From NCBI GenBank assembly GCA_964429355.1, contig CAYSCH010000130.1, positions 1 to 22,148 of the forward strand: DNA of 22,148 bases, in the 5' to 3' direction. Position 1 is the first letter of the stretch. Each line of letters starts with the position of its first letter. Both the position numbers and the translations under genes were made by a program. This document shows, piece after piece, positions 8,128 through 15,916 of the stretch. The notes beneath the pieces are model-generated. The model was not told the DNA's origin. It worked only from the letters and a program-made list of their open reading frames with translations, and ran no database searches. Source of the stretch: JAAYAY01 sp964429355. Its GTDB lineage: Bacteria > Planctomycetota > Planctomycetia > Pirellulales > Thermoguttaceae.

Positions 8128-9677
8128 ACGAGCGCTCCTTCCAAGAGGCGTCTGTCAATTTTGCCATGATCCGTTCGCTCCAGATGATCGCGGAACTCGA
8201 TGATCTGGGGGACCATGTAGTCTTCCAGTTGGCTGGCGCAGTGGCGCTGCAGGTCCCGCGCGGTGGCTTCCGTACCGGGTCTGCGGACGACAAAAGCCTT
8301 CACCGCACGGCCGAGCAGCTCGTCGGGAACACCGATCACGGCGGCCTCGGCCACGGCCGGGTGGTTGTGAAGTGCGTTTTCCACCTCGCGCGGGCTCACC
8401 TTCTCGCCGCGACTCTTGATGACGTCGTCGACGCGGCCGACGAAATACAGAAACCCGTCCTCGTCCTGGCGAAACAGGTCGCCCGTGTAGAATACCCGCT
8501 CCCCCTCGACGGGACCGGGGCGCAGCACGCGCTCGGTTTCTTCCGGCATCCGCCAGTAACCGCGCATGATGTTCGATCCACGAACGACGAGCTGGCCGAC
8601 CTCGCCGCGTCGCACCGGCTGGCCCTGCTCGTCCACCAGGCAGATCTCCTGGTTTGGCAGCGGGACTCCCACCGAATCGGGGCGGCGATCGAGTTCTTCC
8701 GGCGGCAGGGCACAGACCCGCTTGCACTCCGTCAGTCCATACATCGAATGCAGTGTCACGTGCGGCAGAATCAACCGCAACCGGGCGATGTGATCCGAAG
8801 GCAGCGCGGCTCCCGTGTTGGTGATGTAGCGGAGCCGGCTCAGATCGTGGCGTTCGAGATCCGTCTCCAGCAGCATCGCCAGCATGGTGGGCACGATCGG
8901 GAAGGCGGTTACCCCTTCGGCGACCATCTTGTTGAGAACCGACTCGGGGTAGGCGAAAGACCTCTCGATCACCAGAGTACCGCCGAACTGGGCGGCCATC
9001 AGTATGTGGTAAAGCCCGTAGTTGAACGAGAGCGGCAAGGCGTTGAGGATCACGTCTTCCGGCGTGTTTCCGAAGTACGAGGTCAGGGTCGTCGACGAGG
9101 CGACCATGTTCTGATGGGTGAGCATCACCCCCTTGGGAACTCCCGTCGATCCGGAGGTGTACATCACCGCCGCCAGGTCGACATCGATCGCCCGGCGAGG
9201 CGGATCGCCCACGTGGTGCTGGTGGCGGTCAAGCAGCTCCTGGAAACCGACCGTTTGTTTGTCGGACGGGATGCCGGACGGCCGGCTCGTCGGCACGAGA
9301 ACGACGCAGCGCAGATCGGGCGTATCCTCCAGCCCGGCTTCGATTGCCGAGACCCGGCGCGACGACGCGATCAGGACGGCGGCGCCCGAGTGGGTCATCA
9401 GGAAATGGAGTTTTTCCGCCTTCGTCGTTGCCCCCACCATCATGAAGGCTGCCCCCGCCTTGAGGATCGCAAACACGCTGATGGCGATCTCGATGCTGTT
9501 GTCCAGCATGATCGCCACACGATCGCCGCGCGATACGCCCAAGGCAATCAGGGCGTGAGCCAGGCGATTCGATGCCGCCTCGTACTCGGCGTACGTCAGC
9601 CGCCGCGGGCCGCAAACCAGCGCCGTCTTTTCGGGCCGGAGTTCTGCACTTCGCTGAAGGAATGATTCCAATTGCAT
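8124..9677 (-). CDS. AMP-forming acyl-CoA/acyl-ACP ligase
   Basis: A 517-residue class I adenylate-forming enzyme, nearly full family length. The P-loop-like core YTSGSTGVPKGV is at 173-184, and LNALPLSFNYGLYH and SMYGLTECKR follow as expected. YTGDLF, then GRVDDVIKSRGEKVSPREVE mark the hinge into the C-terminal domain, and the terminal catalytic lysine lies in GKIDRR at about 506. The enzyme should activate a carboxylic acid as acyl-AMP and transfer it to CoA or, more likely here, to the carrier protein encoded immediately upstream. The ATG at 9677 is chosen because AGGA precedes it by about nine bases; a TTG at 9695 overlapping the ACP stop would add six residues. Substrate cannot be read from sequence. 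The combination recalls the ligase/ACP/amidotransferase set of exosortase A-associated clusters, although no exosortase is in the window. Confidence 0.9.
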   Translation of the reverse strand: MQLESFLQRSAELRPEKTALVCGPRRLTYAEYEAASNRLAHALIALGVSRGDRVAIMLDNSIEIAISVFAILKAGAAFMMVGATTKAEKLHFLMTHSGAAVLIASSRRVSAIEAGLEDTPDLRCVVLVPTSRPSGIPSDKQTVGFQELLDRHQHHVGDPPRRAIDVDLAAVMYTSGSTGVPKGVMLTHQNMVASSTTLTSYFGNTPEDVILNALPLSFNYGLYHILMAAQFGGTLVIERSFAYPESVLNKMVAEGVTAFPIVPTMLAMLLETDLERHDLSRLRYITNTGAALPSDHIARLRLILPHVTLHSMYGLTECKRVCALPPEELDRRPDSVGVPLPNQEICLVDEQGQPVRRGEVGQLVVRGSNIMRGYWRMPEETERVLRPGPVEGERVFYTGDLFRQDEDGFLYFVGRVDDVIKSRGEKVSPREVENALHNHPAVAEAAVIGVPDELLGRAVKAFVVRRPGTEATARDLQRHCASQLEDYMVPQIIEFRDHLERTDHGKIDRRLLEGALV

Positions 9678-9691
9678 GGCGGGATCCTGAA

Positions 9692-9949
9692 TCAACCAAC
9701 GGCCGCGGTCAGTTTGCGCTCGAGGAACCGGGCGATGTTGTCAACCGAATCGAGGTTCTCGGGGATCAGCTCGGAATCGTCGATCTTCAATTCCCACCCG
9801 GCTTCGAGAAAGGCAACGAGTTCCAGAACACCCGTCGAATCGACGATTCCCATCTCCAGAAAGCTGTCGCCGTCGCCCAGTTCGTCGTTTCCTCCGAACA
9901 GGAAGCTTTCCCGGATGAAATGGCGGATCTTTTCACGTGAGTCTTGCAT
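9692..9949 (-). CDS. Stand-alone acyl carrier protein
   Basis: An 85-residue acidic protein of the four-helix acyl carrier family. The phosphopantetheine site is Ser38 within MGIVDSTGVLELVAFLE, a variant of the usual D-S-L motif with Thr after the serine. Helix III/IV sequence (IPENLDSVDNIARFLERKL) fits the family. It should be loaded by the ligase encoded next and carry an acyl or aminoacyl group for this pathway. No phosphopantetheinyl transferase is in the window, so modification must come from elsewhere. The start at 9949 has AAGAGGA just upstream. An in-frame ATG at 10018 that overlaps the asparagine-synthetase stop has no ribosome binding site and would add a basic, non-ACP-like tail of 23 residues. 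Confidence 0.9.
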   Translation of the reverse strand: MQDSREKIRHFIRESFLFGGNDELGDGDSFLEMGIVDSTGVLELVAFLEAGWELKIDDSELIPENLDSVDNIARFLERKLTAAVG

Positions 9950-10014
9950 GGATATCCTCTTGGTTGTGGACTGGTCAGTTGGTGGTCGAGTAGGGATTCG
10001 GATCGAGGACCGTA

Positions 10015-12042
10015 TCATGGGTTGGGCTGTGGGGCCGGGTCATTTGCTGCACCAGACAGGTTCCAGACCTGTCCCGCGGCGCCGGGAACGCTTGCCTGCT
10101 GCCGGTCCACACCGGCCGGATGGAAGTTGCGAATCAATCGGTCCACGAGAATCTGCGTCGATAGAATCGCCACCAGGGCCATGTTGTCTTTCACCCCGAT
10201 GGCCCGTCCGCTGCGGGCCTTGTGGACCAGGTGTTCGACGGCCTTGGCCTTAAAAACGCCGCAGCTCTCGATCTGCCCCGGCGAGAGCATGTCTTCCGTA
10301 TACCCGCTGCGCAGCGGATGCTCCGGGCTGCCGAAGAAACCGGCCGCCTCGGGCGCACGGTACGGCTGTTTGGGACGCTCGACAATCTCGTCCGGCACCA
10401 GTCCGACGGCCGCCCGTTTGAGCAGGTATTTTTCGCACAGGCCCTTCATCTTCAGTCGCGGCGGGATGCGCCCGGCCAGTTCGGCAAGACGGTAATCGAG
10501 GAACGGAAACCGCCCTTCGACCCCGTGGGCCATCGCCATCCGGTCGCCCTGGGACGAGAGGATGTAGCCCGGCAGGAGGACGGCCGATTCCAGGAACTGG
10601 GCCCGGGCCAGCGGTTGCCACTGGCCAAGTGCGGCAGGGAGCATCTCGCGGATGTCATTGTGGGGCTCGCTGGAGCGATCGGCGGCCACGTAAGCCTCGC
10701 TCAAGAACCGCTTCAGGTGGGCTCCCAACTGCCATCGTGGCAGATGAGAAAACAGCGGGTCTTCCAGGTCGTTCACGCCAACATGGAAGAATGCCTGCAG
10801 GTAGGCCGGCGACTGGGCCTGGAGGTTGGGCATGTAGGGGTAGAGCTTCTTCAGCAGCAGGCTGCGCAGCCGGCTATTGGGCTCCGCAGCCCAGAAACGG
10901 CGGACCTTGGCCTCCTTGAAGATGTCGTAGCCGCCCAGGATCTCGTCGGCGCCCTCGCCGGTGACGACCACCTTGCAGCCCTGCTGCCGCACCCGGCGGG
11001 CGAGCAGGTACAGCGGAACCGGCGCCGTGCGGAGGATGGGACGTTCGGCGTGAAAGATCGCATCGGCAAACGCCGCCCCGATGTCTCCGTAGCTGCATCG
11101 TAACTCGTGGTGCCGCGTACCCAGCCGCTCGACCATCATCCGCTGGAAACGGCTCTCGTCGAAGTCCGCGTCGTCGAAGGCCACCGAGAATGTCTCCAGC
11201 GGTGTCTCGGTCACTTGCCGAATGAGAGCGGCCGTAACCGACGAGTCCAGCCCGCCGCTCAGGTAGGCCCCGACCGGCACGTCGCTGCGGAGTCGCAAAC
11301 GCACCGCGTCGGAAAGCAGGTCCAGTAGCGTCTCCGCTGCCTGCCGTTCGTTGAGCGTCGAATCCGGATCGTAATCGAGCTGCCAGTACCGCCAGCATCG
11401 CACCTGGCCGTTCTCCACAGCCAGGCAATGCCCGGGCGGCAATTCCTCAATCCCCTCGAAGACCGTTCGCGGTGCAAGCGGGGTCCAGTAGGTCAAAACC
11501 TGGTTGAGTCCCACCGGATCGAGCCTGAGTGTGACTTGCTCATCGGCTGCGAGCGCCTTCACTTCCGAGGCGAACAGGAATCGCCCGGCGCCGGAGGTGT
11601 AGTAGAGAGGACGGATCCCGAGCCGGTCGCGCGAGAGGAACAGCCGCCGGCGCCGGCGATCCCAGAGGGCGAAGGCCCACTGCCCGTTGAAATGTTCGAC
11701 GCAGCGGTCGCCCCACTGCTGGTAGGCGTGGAGGATGACTTCCGTATCGCTTCGCGTGGCGAACCGGTGCCCCAGTCCGATCAACTGCTCGCGGAGTTCC
11801 AGGTAGTTGAAGATCTCTCCATTGAAAGTCACCTGGTGCGAGCCGTCCCGGGTGGCCATCGGTTGAGCGCCCCCGGCCAGGTCGATGATGCTCAGGCGCG
11901 CGTGTCCCAAGCCGACGGGCCCGTCGACGGTTGCGCCGGTCGCGTCAGGCCCTCGGTGGCGAATCTGTGCCACCATGGGCAGGACCGAACGGACATCAAC
12001 TGGCCGATGGTCGAGATGGAGAATTCCGGCAATGCCGCACAT
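10015..12042 (-). CDS. asnB: Asparagine-synthetase-like glutamine amidotransferase
   Basis: A 675-residue glutamine-hydrolysing asparagine synthetase family protein and first gene of the operon. The class II glutaminase domain fills about residues 1-190, with Cys2 (MCGIAGI) as nucleophile and later VGLGHARLSIIDL and FNGEIFNY. The synthetase domain follows, with PPi loop SGGLDSS at 262-268 and VVTGEGADEILGGY further on. The start must be 12042, because the glutaminase needs Cys at the mature N-terminus; the frame stays open to 12201 but that extension would bury Cys2. AGGA lies about twelve bases upstream. Family members make asparagine, but paralogues in exopolysaccharide, lipopolysaccharide and natural-product clusters amidate other carboxylates. 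Its setting with an ACP and acyl ligase favours such a specialised role. It could also supply nitrogen near the NadE-like enzyme, though no evidence of a complex is visible. The gene symbol refers to the family only. Confidence 0.9.
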   Translation of the reverse strand: MCGIAGILHLDHRPVDVRSVLPMVAQIRHRGPDATGATVDGPVGLGHARLSIIDLAGGAQPMATRDGSHQVTFNGEIFNYLELREQLIGLGHRFATRSDTEVILHAYQQWGDRCVEHFNGQWAFALWDRRRRRLFLSRDRLGIRPLYYTSGAGRFLFASEVKALAADEQVTLRLDPVGLNQVLTYWTPLAPRTVFEGIEELPPGHCLAVENGQVRCWRYWQLDYDPDSTLNERQAAETLLDLLSDAVRLRLRSDVPVGAYLSGGLDSSVTAALIRQVTETPLETFSVAFDDADFDESRFQRMMVERLGTRHHELRCSYGDIGAAFADAIFHAERPILRTAPVPLYLLARRVRQQGCKVVVTGEGADEILGGYDIFKEAKVRRFWAAEPNSRLRSLLLKKLYPYMPNLQAQSPAYLQAFFHVGVNDLEDPLFSHLPRWQLGAHLKRFLSEAYVAADRSSEPHNDIREMLPAALGQWQPLARAQFLESAVLLPGYILSSQGDRMAMAHGVEGRFPFLDYRLAELAGRIPPRLKMKGLCEKYLLKRAAVGLVPDEIVERPKQPYRAPEAAGFFGSPEHPLRSGYTEDMLSPGQIESCGVFKAKAVEHLVHKARSGRAIGVKDNMALVAILSTQILVDRLIRNFHPAGVDRQQASVPGAAGQVWNLSGAANDPAPQPNP

Positions 12043-12187
12043 CGATTTGCTGTTTCCTGCAAGGATTGATCGGTCTGCGCTCCTGGCGGGGATCGCGTTC
12101 AGGCCGGGTTCCATGCAGTGCGCGCGGCGCCTGCCGGGTGTCACCGAGGCCGACACTCTCATGGCGTCCTTGTGAGCAACACGTGCC

Positions 12188-12217
12188 CTCCCAGCCAACA
12201 TATGACCCGGCTGGGAG
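12188..12217. promoter_or_regulatory. Perfect 9-bp inverted repeat upstream of the operon
   Basis: CTCCCAGCC (12188-12196) and GGCTGGGAG (12209-12217) are perfect complements around a 12-base spacer that contains CATATG. The centre lies about 160 bases upstream of the amidotransferase start. There is no T tract after it on the minus strand, so an operator or leader hairpin is more likely than a terminator. Its role is not established. Confidence 0.5.
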
Positions 12218-12360
12218 CCAGACCTGTTGTGAAAGTCTAGTTCACTGCTCGAGTGGCGAGTGGGCCCGCAGAAGAGGTAAACTCTGAGCCGGCAGCGGGG
12301 GATCTGGAATTAGCGCATGTTCGGGTCGTAACGGTTATTGCCCCGGAACCTTTGGGCGGC

Positions 12361-12403
12361 AAGAAACGAAACAGGCCGCCGCATCTGGGAAGATACGGCG
12401 GCC
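12361..12403 (-). terminator. Probable intrinsic terminator of the 731-residue secreted-protein gene
   Basis: GGCCGCCG (12374-12381) pairs perfectly with CGGCGGCC (12396-12403). Inside this stem ATCT pairs with AGAT around a four-base loop. On the minus strand the stem is followed by TGTTTCGTTTCTT, a T-rich tract. It lies about 95 bases after the stop codon at 12499. Confidence 0.6.
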
Positions 12404-12423
12404 CGCTGGCTGGCAGGCAGCAC

Positions 12424-12490
12424 GAAGCCCTCACAAAACGCACGAGTTTCTCACGGGCATAGGCACAGCCCGTGGTTTTGTTAACGGCTC
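12424..12490 (+). repeat. Third copy of the ~70 bp repeat, inverted relative to copies A and B
   Basis: Read on the plus strand this 67-base segment aligns with the minus-strand reading of copy B (5964-6034). The first 37 bases match at 31 positions and the last 23 at 21, with a 4-base length difference between. It carries a perfect 7-bp stem, CACGGGC (12452-12458) with GCCCGTG (12468-12474), followed by GTTTTGTT. It lies directly after the stop codon of the minus-strand gene ending at 12499. Confidence 0.7.
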
Positions 12491-12498
12491 CAAATGGT

Positions 12499-14694
12499 TT
12501 ACTCGATGTCCTGGATTTCGGTCATGCTGTGCGTGACGAGCGCCCCGTCCTCAAAATAGCACTCGGCCGTGCAGTGGCGGAGGGTCTTGAGGACTTCCAG
12601 TACCGTCTCGACCTGGGCGACGATCTCGTCAATCTTGGGATCGTCGGCTTCGACCTCGAGGTTCTCCTGGGCGGCTTGCCGGGCGGCCAGGAGCAGCCAG
12701 GGGGTCGCGGCATCGACCGTGCCGGCCCAGTTGAACATGACCGCCACGGCCCGGGCCCGTGCCGAATCGGCGAGCACACCGACAGCAGCCGGGGCCGTCG
12801 ACTCGAGCAGCCGTGCGCTATGGCTTTCCGAAGCGGAAACGACAGCGATCTTGTCGGTCAATACCGCGTTGGGCTTGACCTGCTCGTCCACGCCCCACTC
12901 ACCCGGGAGAGTATACGAGAGGGTCGAATTGCCTCCAGATTCGCTGACTTCCGGCCAGGGAATCTGGTAGTCGTCGGGAATCTTGCCCTCGTCGTCCAGT
13001 TCGCGGGCGACTTCCAGGAAATCGTTGAAGAACTTTTGATAGCCCACGTAGGCCTCTCGCATCGCGTCGGCGTCTTTGATGCCCACGACAATTGCCGGTT
13101 CCGGCAAGGGCATGGCCTCTTCCGTTTCAGGAACCTCGGCTGCGATCTTCTTGCTCTTCAGTTGGGCGTCGATCACCAGGGCCCCCTGACCGTCGAAGGC
13201 GGGAATCAGGCTCTCGCGATTGACCTTTCCGAGCTCCTTGCAGAGCGGCGTTACCGCCTTGACCACCTGCTCGTACTTGGCACGATCACCCTCGCTCATC
13301 TCCGGAACACCAAACTCCTCGAAGTACTTGTGCCCGACCCGCACCCAGTGAACGATGCGGTCGTAGACCTCTGGATAGGTATTCTCTCGCCAGGCAATGG
13401 CCAGCAGGGGATCGCCCCCCACGTGGTTGAGAATCTCGAGCGGCCGGGAACTGTTGAGAATCTTGTTTTCCGTCCAGTTGTAGGCGTACGACTCCATCCC
13501 CGTCTCGGTGAGGAAGGCCACACCGACCGTCGCACCGGACTTGGGAATCAGGTGCTTCAGGTCACCGGCCAGTTCCGTGGCATCTTTGCGGATCCGCTCC
13601 TTGGCTTCGTCTTCCAGCGGCAAGTTTTTCAGAGCCGCGTCGCCGATCTTCAACAATCCGTCGAGGTCTTCAGCCGAGACGGCCATGCGTGCGATGAAGT
13701 CCTCACTGACATAGTTGATCCCGGTAAGCGGCTTGTCGGCAAATTTCTTCACCACCGCCAGTTCCGGGCGGGTCAGCAGGGAATCACCCTTACCGAGCTT
13801 CGCCAGGCTTTCCAGCGAATCGGTCATGGCCATCATCAGGTAGCCTTCCCGCACACCGAAAGCCACGATCAGCTTGAGCTGTTTGACCTTTTCGACGATC
13901 TTGTCGACATCGCCTTCGTTGGCTTCCAACTCGCGGATTTCATCCAGCGGCACATCGTCCCAGGGGATCATCTCGCCGTCGAGGGTGACCGTGAGGAACT
14001 GGCTGCCGTCGACATCCTGGCGAAGGACCTTGCCGGCGAACTGGGGTTGCATGAGGGTCAGGAGACCCAGAAATCCCTCCAGCTTGCCGACGTGGACCAC
14101 GGCTCGGTCCTTATCCTCGACCGAGAAGCCCATGACCATGGTAGGGATCTCGAGCTTGTCGATATCTTTGGCCAGGGCGTAAAGGGCGGCCTTTCCCTGC
14201 ATTTCCGGGGGGCTCATGGCATCGCCTTCGCCCGTGGCCGTGAAATACATGGGGCCGTAGCTCGAGGCGTTGCTCACGTCCTGGACGAGTTCCAGCACCT
14301 GGCCCACCTCGGCGTTGCCGTAGCAGAAGATTTCGCTGGAGAACATGTCGCCCAGCAATCCCAGCAGGTCCTTGACCTGCGGATTCTCAAGGGCGGCTTT
14401 GACCTGGGCGGCCTTCTCGTCGTCGGGATCCTCCAACTTTCCTTTGAGCATGCCAAGTCCCTGCTGGACGGAAGGCATGTTCATCAACTTCTTCCAAGCG
14501 TTGCTTTCGGCGATTGCCTTGATCTGCTCGCCGTTGCGGAGCGAGGCCCCGTAGAAAGCGGCGTCGGCCGGAATCAGGCGGATCGAGCTCTCTTCCAGCT
14601 CGTCGGCTGCCAGAGGGGTGGCCGGATAGGCGGCTAGCAATCCTAGCAGCATCAGAAGGGTCAAAATCCCGCGGGGGGATCTCAAATGGGACAT
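12499..14694 (-). CDS. Large secreted protein of unknown function
   Basis: A 731-residue protein with a clear signal peptide (hydrophobic core LTLLMLLGLLAAY at about 11-23, likely cleavage near PLAA-D at 30), so probably periplasmic or extracellular. The mature part is acidic and soluble-looking, with mixed alpha/beta character. It begins RLIPADAAFYGASLRNGEQ at about 38-56, a style of opening I associate with secreted planctomycete hypothetical proteins and loosely with DUF3352; I would not assign a family. No catalytic motif, repeat or further membrane segment is visible, and the C-terminus (VTHSMTEIQDIE) has no sorting signal. It is a single-gene unit: good promoter at 14760-14788, AAAGGAG before the ATG, and a terminator-like hairpin after the stop. 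Confidence 0.8.
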   Translation of the reverse strand: MSHLRSPRGILTLLMLLGLLAAYPATPLAADELEESSIRLIPADAAFYGASLRNGEQIKAIAESNAWKKLMNMPSVQQGLGMLKGKLEDPDDEKAAQVKAALENPQVKDLLGLLGDMFSSEIFCYGNAEVGQVLELVQDVSNASSYGPMYFTATGEGDAMSPPEMQGKAALYALAKDIDKLEIPTMVMGFSVEDKDRAVVHVGKLEGFLGLLTLMQPQFAGKVLRQDVDGSQFLTVTLDGEMIPWDDVPLDEIRELEANEGDVDKIVEKVKQLKLIVAFGVREGYLMMAMTDSLESLAKLGKGDSLLTRPELAVVKKFADKPLTGINYVSEDFIARMAVSAEDLDGLLKIGDAALKNLPLEDEAKERIRKDATELAGDLKHLIPKSGATVGVAFLTETGMESYAYNWTENKILNSSRPLEILNHVGGDPLLAIAWRENTYPEVYDRIVHWVRVGHKYFEEFGVPEMSEGDRAKYEQVVKAVTPLCKELGKVNRESLIPAFDGQGALVIDAQLKSKKIAAEVPETEEAMPLPEPAIVVGIKDADAMREAYVGYQKFFNDFLEVARELDDEGKIPDDYQIPWPEVSESGGNSTLSYTLPGEWGVDEQVKPNAVLTDKIAVVSASESHSARLLESTAPAAVGVLADSARARAVAVMFNWAGTVDAATPWLLLAARQAAQENLEVEADDPKIDEIVAQVETVLEVLKTLRHCTAECYFEDGALVTHSMTEIQDIE

Positions 14695-15037
14695 GGACTA
14701 GGCTCCTTTGGGTGATGAGAAACTGTTCCGCGGAGGCGGGCGCGCCGCCTGCTGGGCGAATTGTAGCTTTCTTGTGTACTACCGACAATCGATATGTGGT
14801 CACCCACAAAGGGGATAGGAGCGAACCCTCGGCTCACCCCATTGACCGGGGGGAGAGTGACGTATCGGCATTCTCTTCGCTCGGGGAACTGTTTTATTGG
14901 CCGAAATCCTTCCAGCAGGCTTTGGAAGTTTCTTGGGGGCCAAGCCCAGGAGTAACGCGAGCAGCGCGGTTTTCCGCCCGTGGGAGGACCTGCGTGGTCG
15001 TTCAGGTTTGTGCTCTCAGGATCCAATGTGCTGCGGT
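14695..15037. other. Intergenic region between the zinc-ribbon protein and the secreted-protein gene
   Basis: A stretch of 343 bases. It contains the leader and promoter of the downstream secreted-protein gene. A plus-strand open frame of 145 codons crosses it but has no ribosome binding site and no recognisable product, so I do not call it. No clear terminator for the gene ending at 15038 was seen. Confidence 0.5.
14760..14788 (-). promoter_or_regulatory. Sigma70-type promoter of the secreted-protein gene
   Basis: On the minus strand TTGTCG (14788-14783) and TACAAT (14765-14760) are separated by exactly 17 bases. The matches to consensus are four and five of six. Transcription would start near 14753, giving a leader of about 58 bases to the ATG at 14694. 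Confidence 0.55.
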
Positions 15038-15790
15038 TCAGCCGACGGACACTCGCCGAACCTGTGGCAGCCGTGCCAGATCCAAAAGCCGGGACGTGTG
15101 GATGGAGCCGTGGAGCCGGTCCACCTTGTATTTGAGCAAAACCTGGTAGGAGGCGCGATGGTCTAAGACGTGCAGTCCGCAGTCCTTCTGAAGCCGGGCC
15201 GCCTCTGCCGATCCCAGTGGCAGTGGGGTCGTCAGTTCAACATCCACGTTGACATTCTTAGACGATTGCAGCAGGCCGACGAGCACATCCGAGAGCTTTT
15301 GAACGAATTGCCGATCCTCCGAGTTCAGTTGATCCGAGTGGATCGAGGCGGCCGGTCGTTTCCAGCCTGGCTCTCGACGCAACGACCTCGTTGCATGTTC
15401 GACATCTGCCAGCAGCCGGAGCAGCGTTCCTTGAGTCCAGAGCATCAGGAGAGATGGTGTCACCCACAAACAGACCAGTACGGTTGCCAGAAGAACTTCC
15501 CCAGATGGTCTCAGGTAGAAGAACAGCATGGGGACGCCAAGAAGACCGAGGAGCAGAACAAGCGTGGCCAGGCCTTGGCACACGCCGGCCATCGCGGTGA
15601 GTTCGGCAAATCGTCTGGCCTCGTCGGAAGGGGTCTCCCGATCAAATGGGCACCCACAGTTGGGACACACACGGGCGCGTGTGGAAATCAACCGATCACA
15701 GTCGGGACAGGGATCCAGCCGGGAGGCCTGGTCCTGCGGCGTCGACAACTCCTCACCTGATGCATCGCTTGCCGAGAACTGCTCGTCCAC
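15038..15790 (-). CDS. Zinc-ribbon membrane protein, function unknown
   Basis: About 250 residues when started at the GTG at 15790, which has GGGAGGGG five bases upstream; an in-frame TTG at 15874 would add 28 residues. An N-terminal zinc ribbon holds two CxxC knuckles (CPDC, then CPNC about 11 residues later). Two hydrophobic segments follow (GLATLVLLLGLLGVPMLFFY and VLLATVLVCLWVTPSLLMLW), which probably form a hairpin through the cytoplasmic membrane. A C-terminal soluble part of about 110 residues includes NVNVDVELTTPLPL. I do not recognise the family. The zinc ribbon should be cytoplasmic. It lies 126 bases after the response-regulator stop in the same direction, so co-transcription is possible. 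Confidence 0.65.
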   Translation of the reverse strand: MDEQFSASDASGEELSTPQDQASRLDPCPDCDRLISTRARVCPNCGCPFDRETPSDEARRFAELTAMAGVCQGLATLVLLLGLLGVPMLFFYLRPSGEVLLATVLVCLWVTPSLLMLWTQGTLLRLLADVEHATRSLRREPGWKRPAASIHSDQLNSEDRQFVQKLSDVLVGLLQSSKNVNVDVELTTPLPLGSAEAARLQKDCGLHVLDHRASYQVLLKYKVDRLHGSIHTSRLLDLARLPQVRRVSVG

Positions 15791-15916
15791 AGTCGCCCCT
15801 CCCGATGACAAATACCCCACCTTTGGGCCCCACGCGACAGTCGATAGTGTAGTCGCGTGCAGCTCCGGTTTCAAGGCGTTTCACGAGGGCGATGTGCCTG
15901 ACGAGGGCCAGTCTTC

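Larger units (their letters stand above)
12043..12498. other. Intergenic region upstream of the amidotransferase operon
   Basis: This 456-base stretch lies between the operon's first gene and the stop of the next gene upstream. It holds, from right to left, a repeat copy (12424-12490), a terminator-like hairpin (12361-12403) and a 9-bp inverted repeat (12188-12217). Open frames here run through the repeat and hairpin and show no recognisable protein. The operon promoter should be here, but I could not find a convincing -35/-10 pair. Confidence 0.6.

Noticed and set aside
12043..12201. 53-residue N-terminal extension of the asparagine-synthetase-like frame
   Set aside because: It would bury the catalytic Cys2 and runs through the upstream inverted repeat; the ATG at 12042 has its own ribosome binding site.
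12472..14637. Plus-strand open frame of 721 codons
   Set aside because: Mirror frame of the secreted-protein gene, which has a signal peptide, ribosome binding site, promoter and terminator on the minus strand.
14712..15149. Plus-strand open frame of 145 codons in the intergenic region
   Set aside because: No ribosome binding site, no recognisable domain, and it overlaps the promoter of the minus-strand gene and the 3' end of the zinc-ribbon gene.
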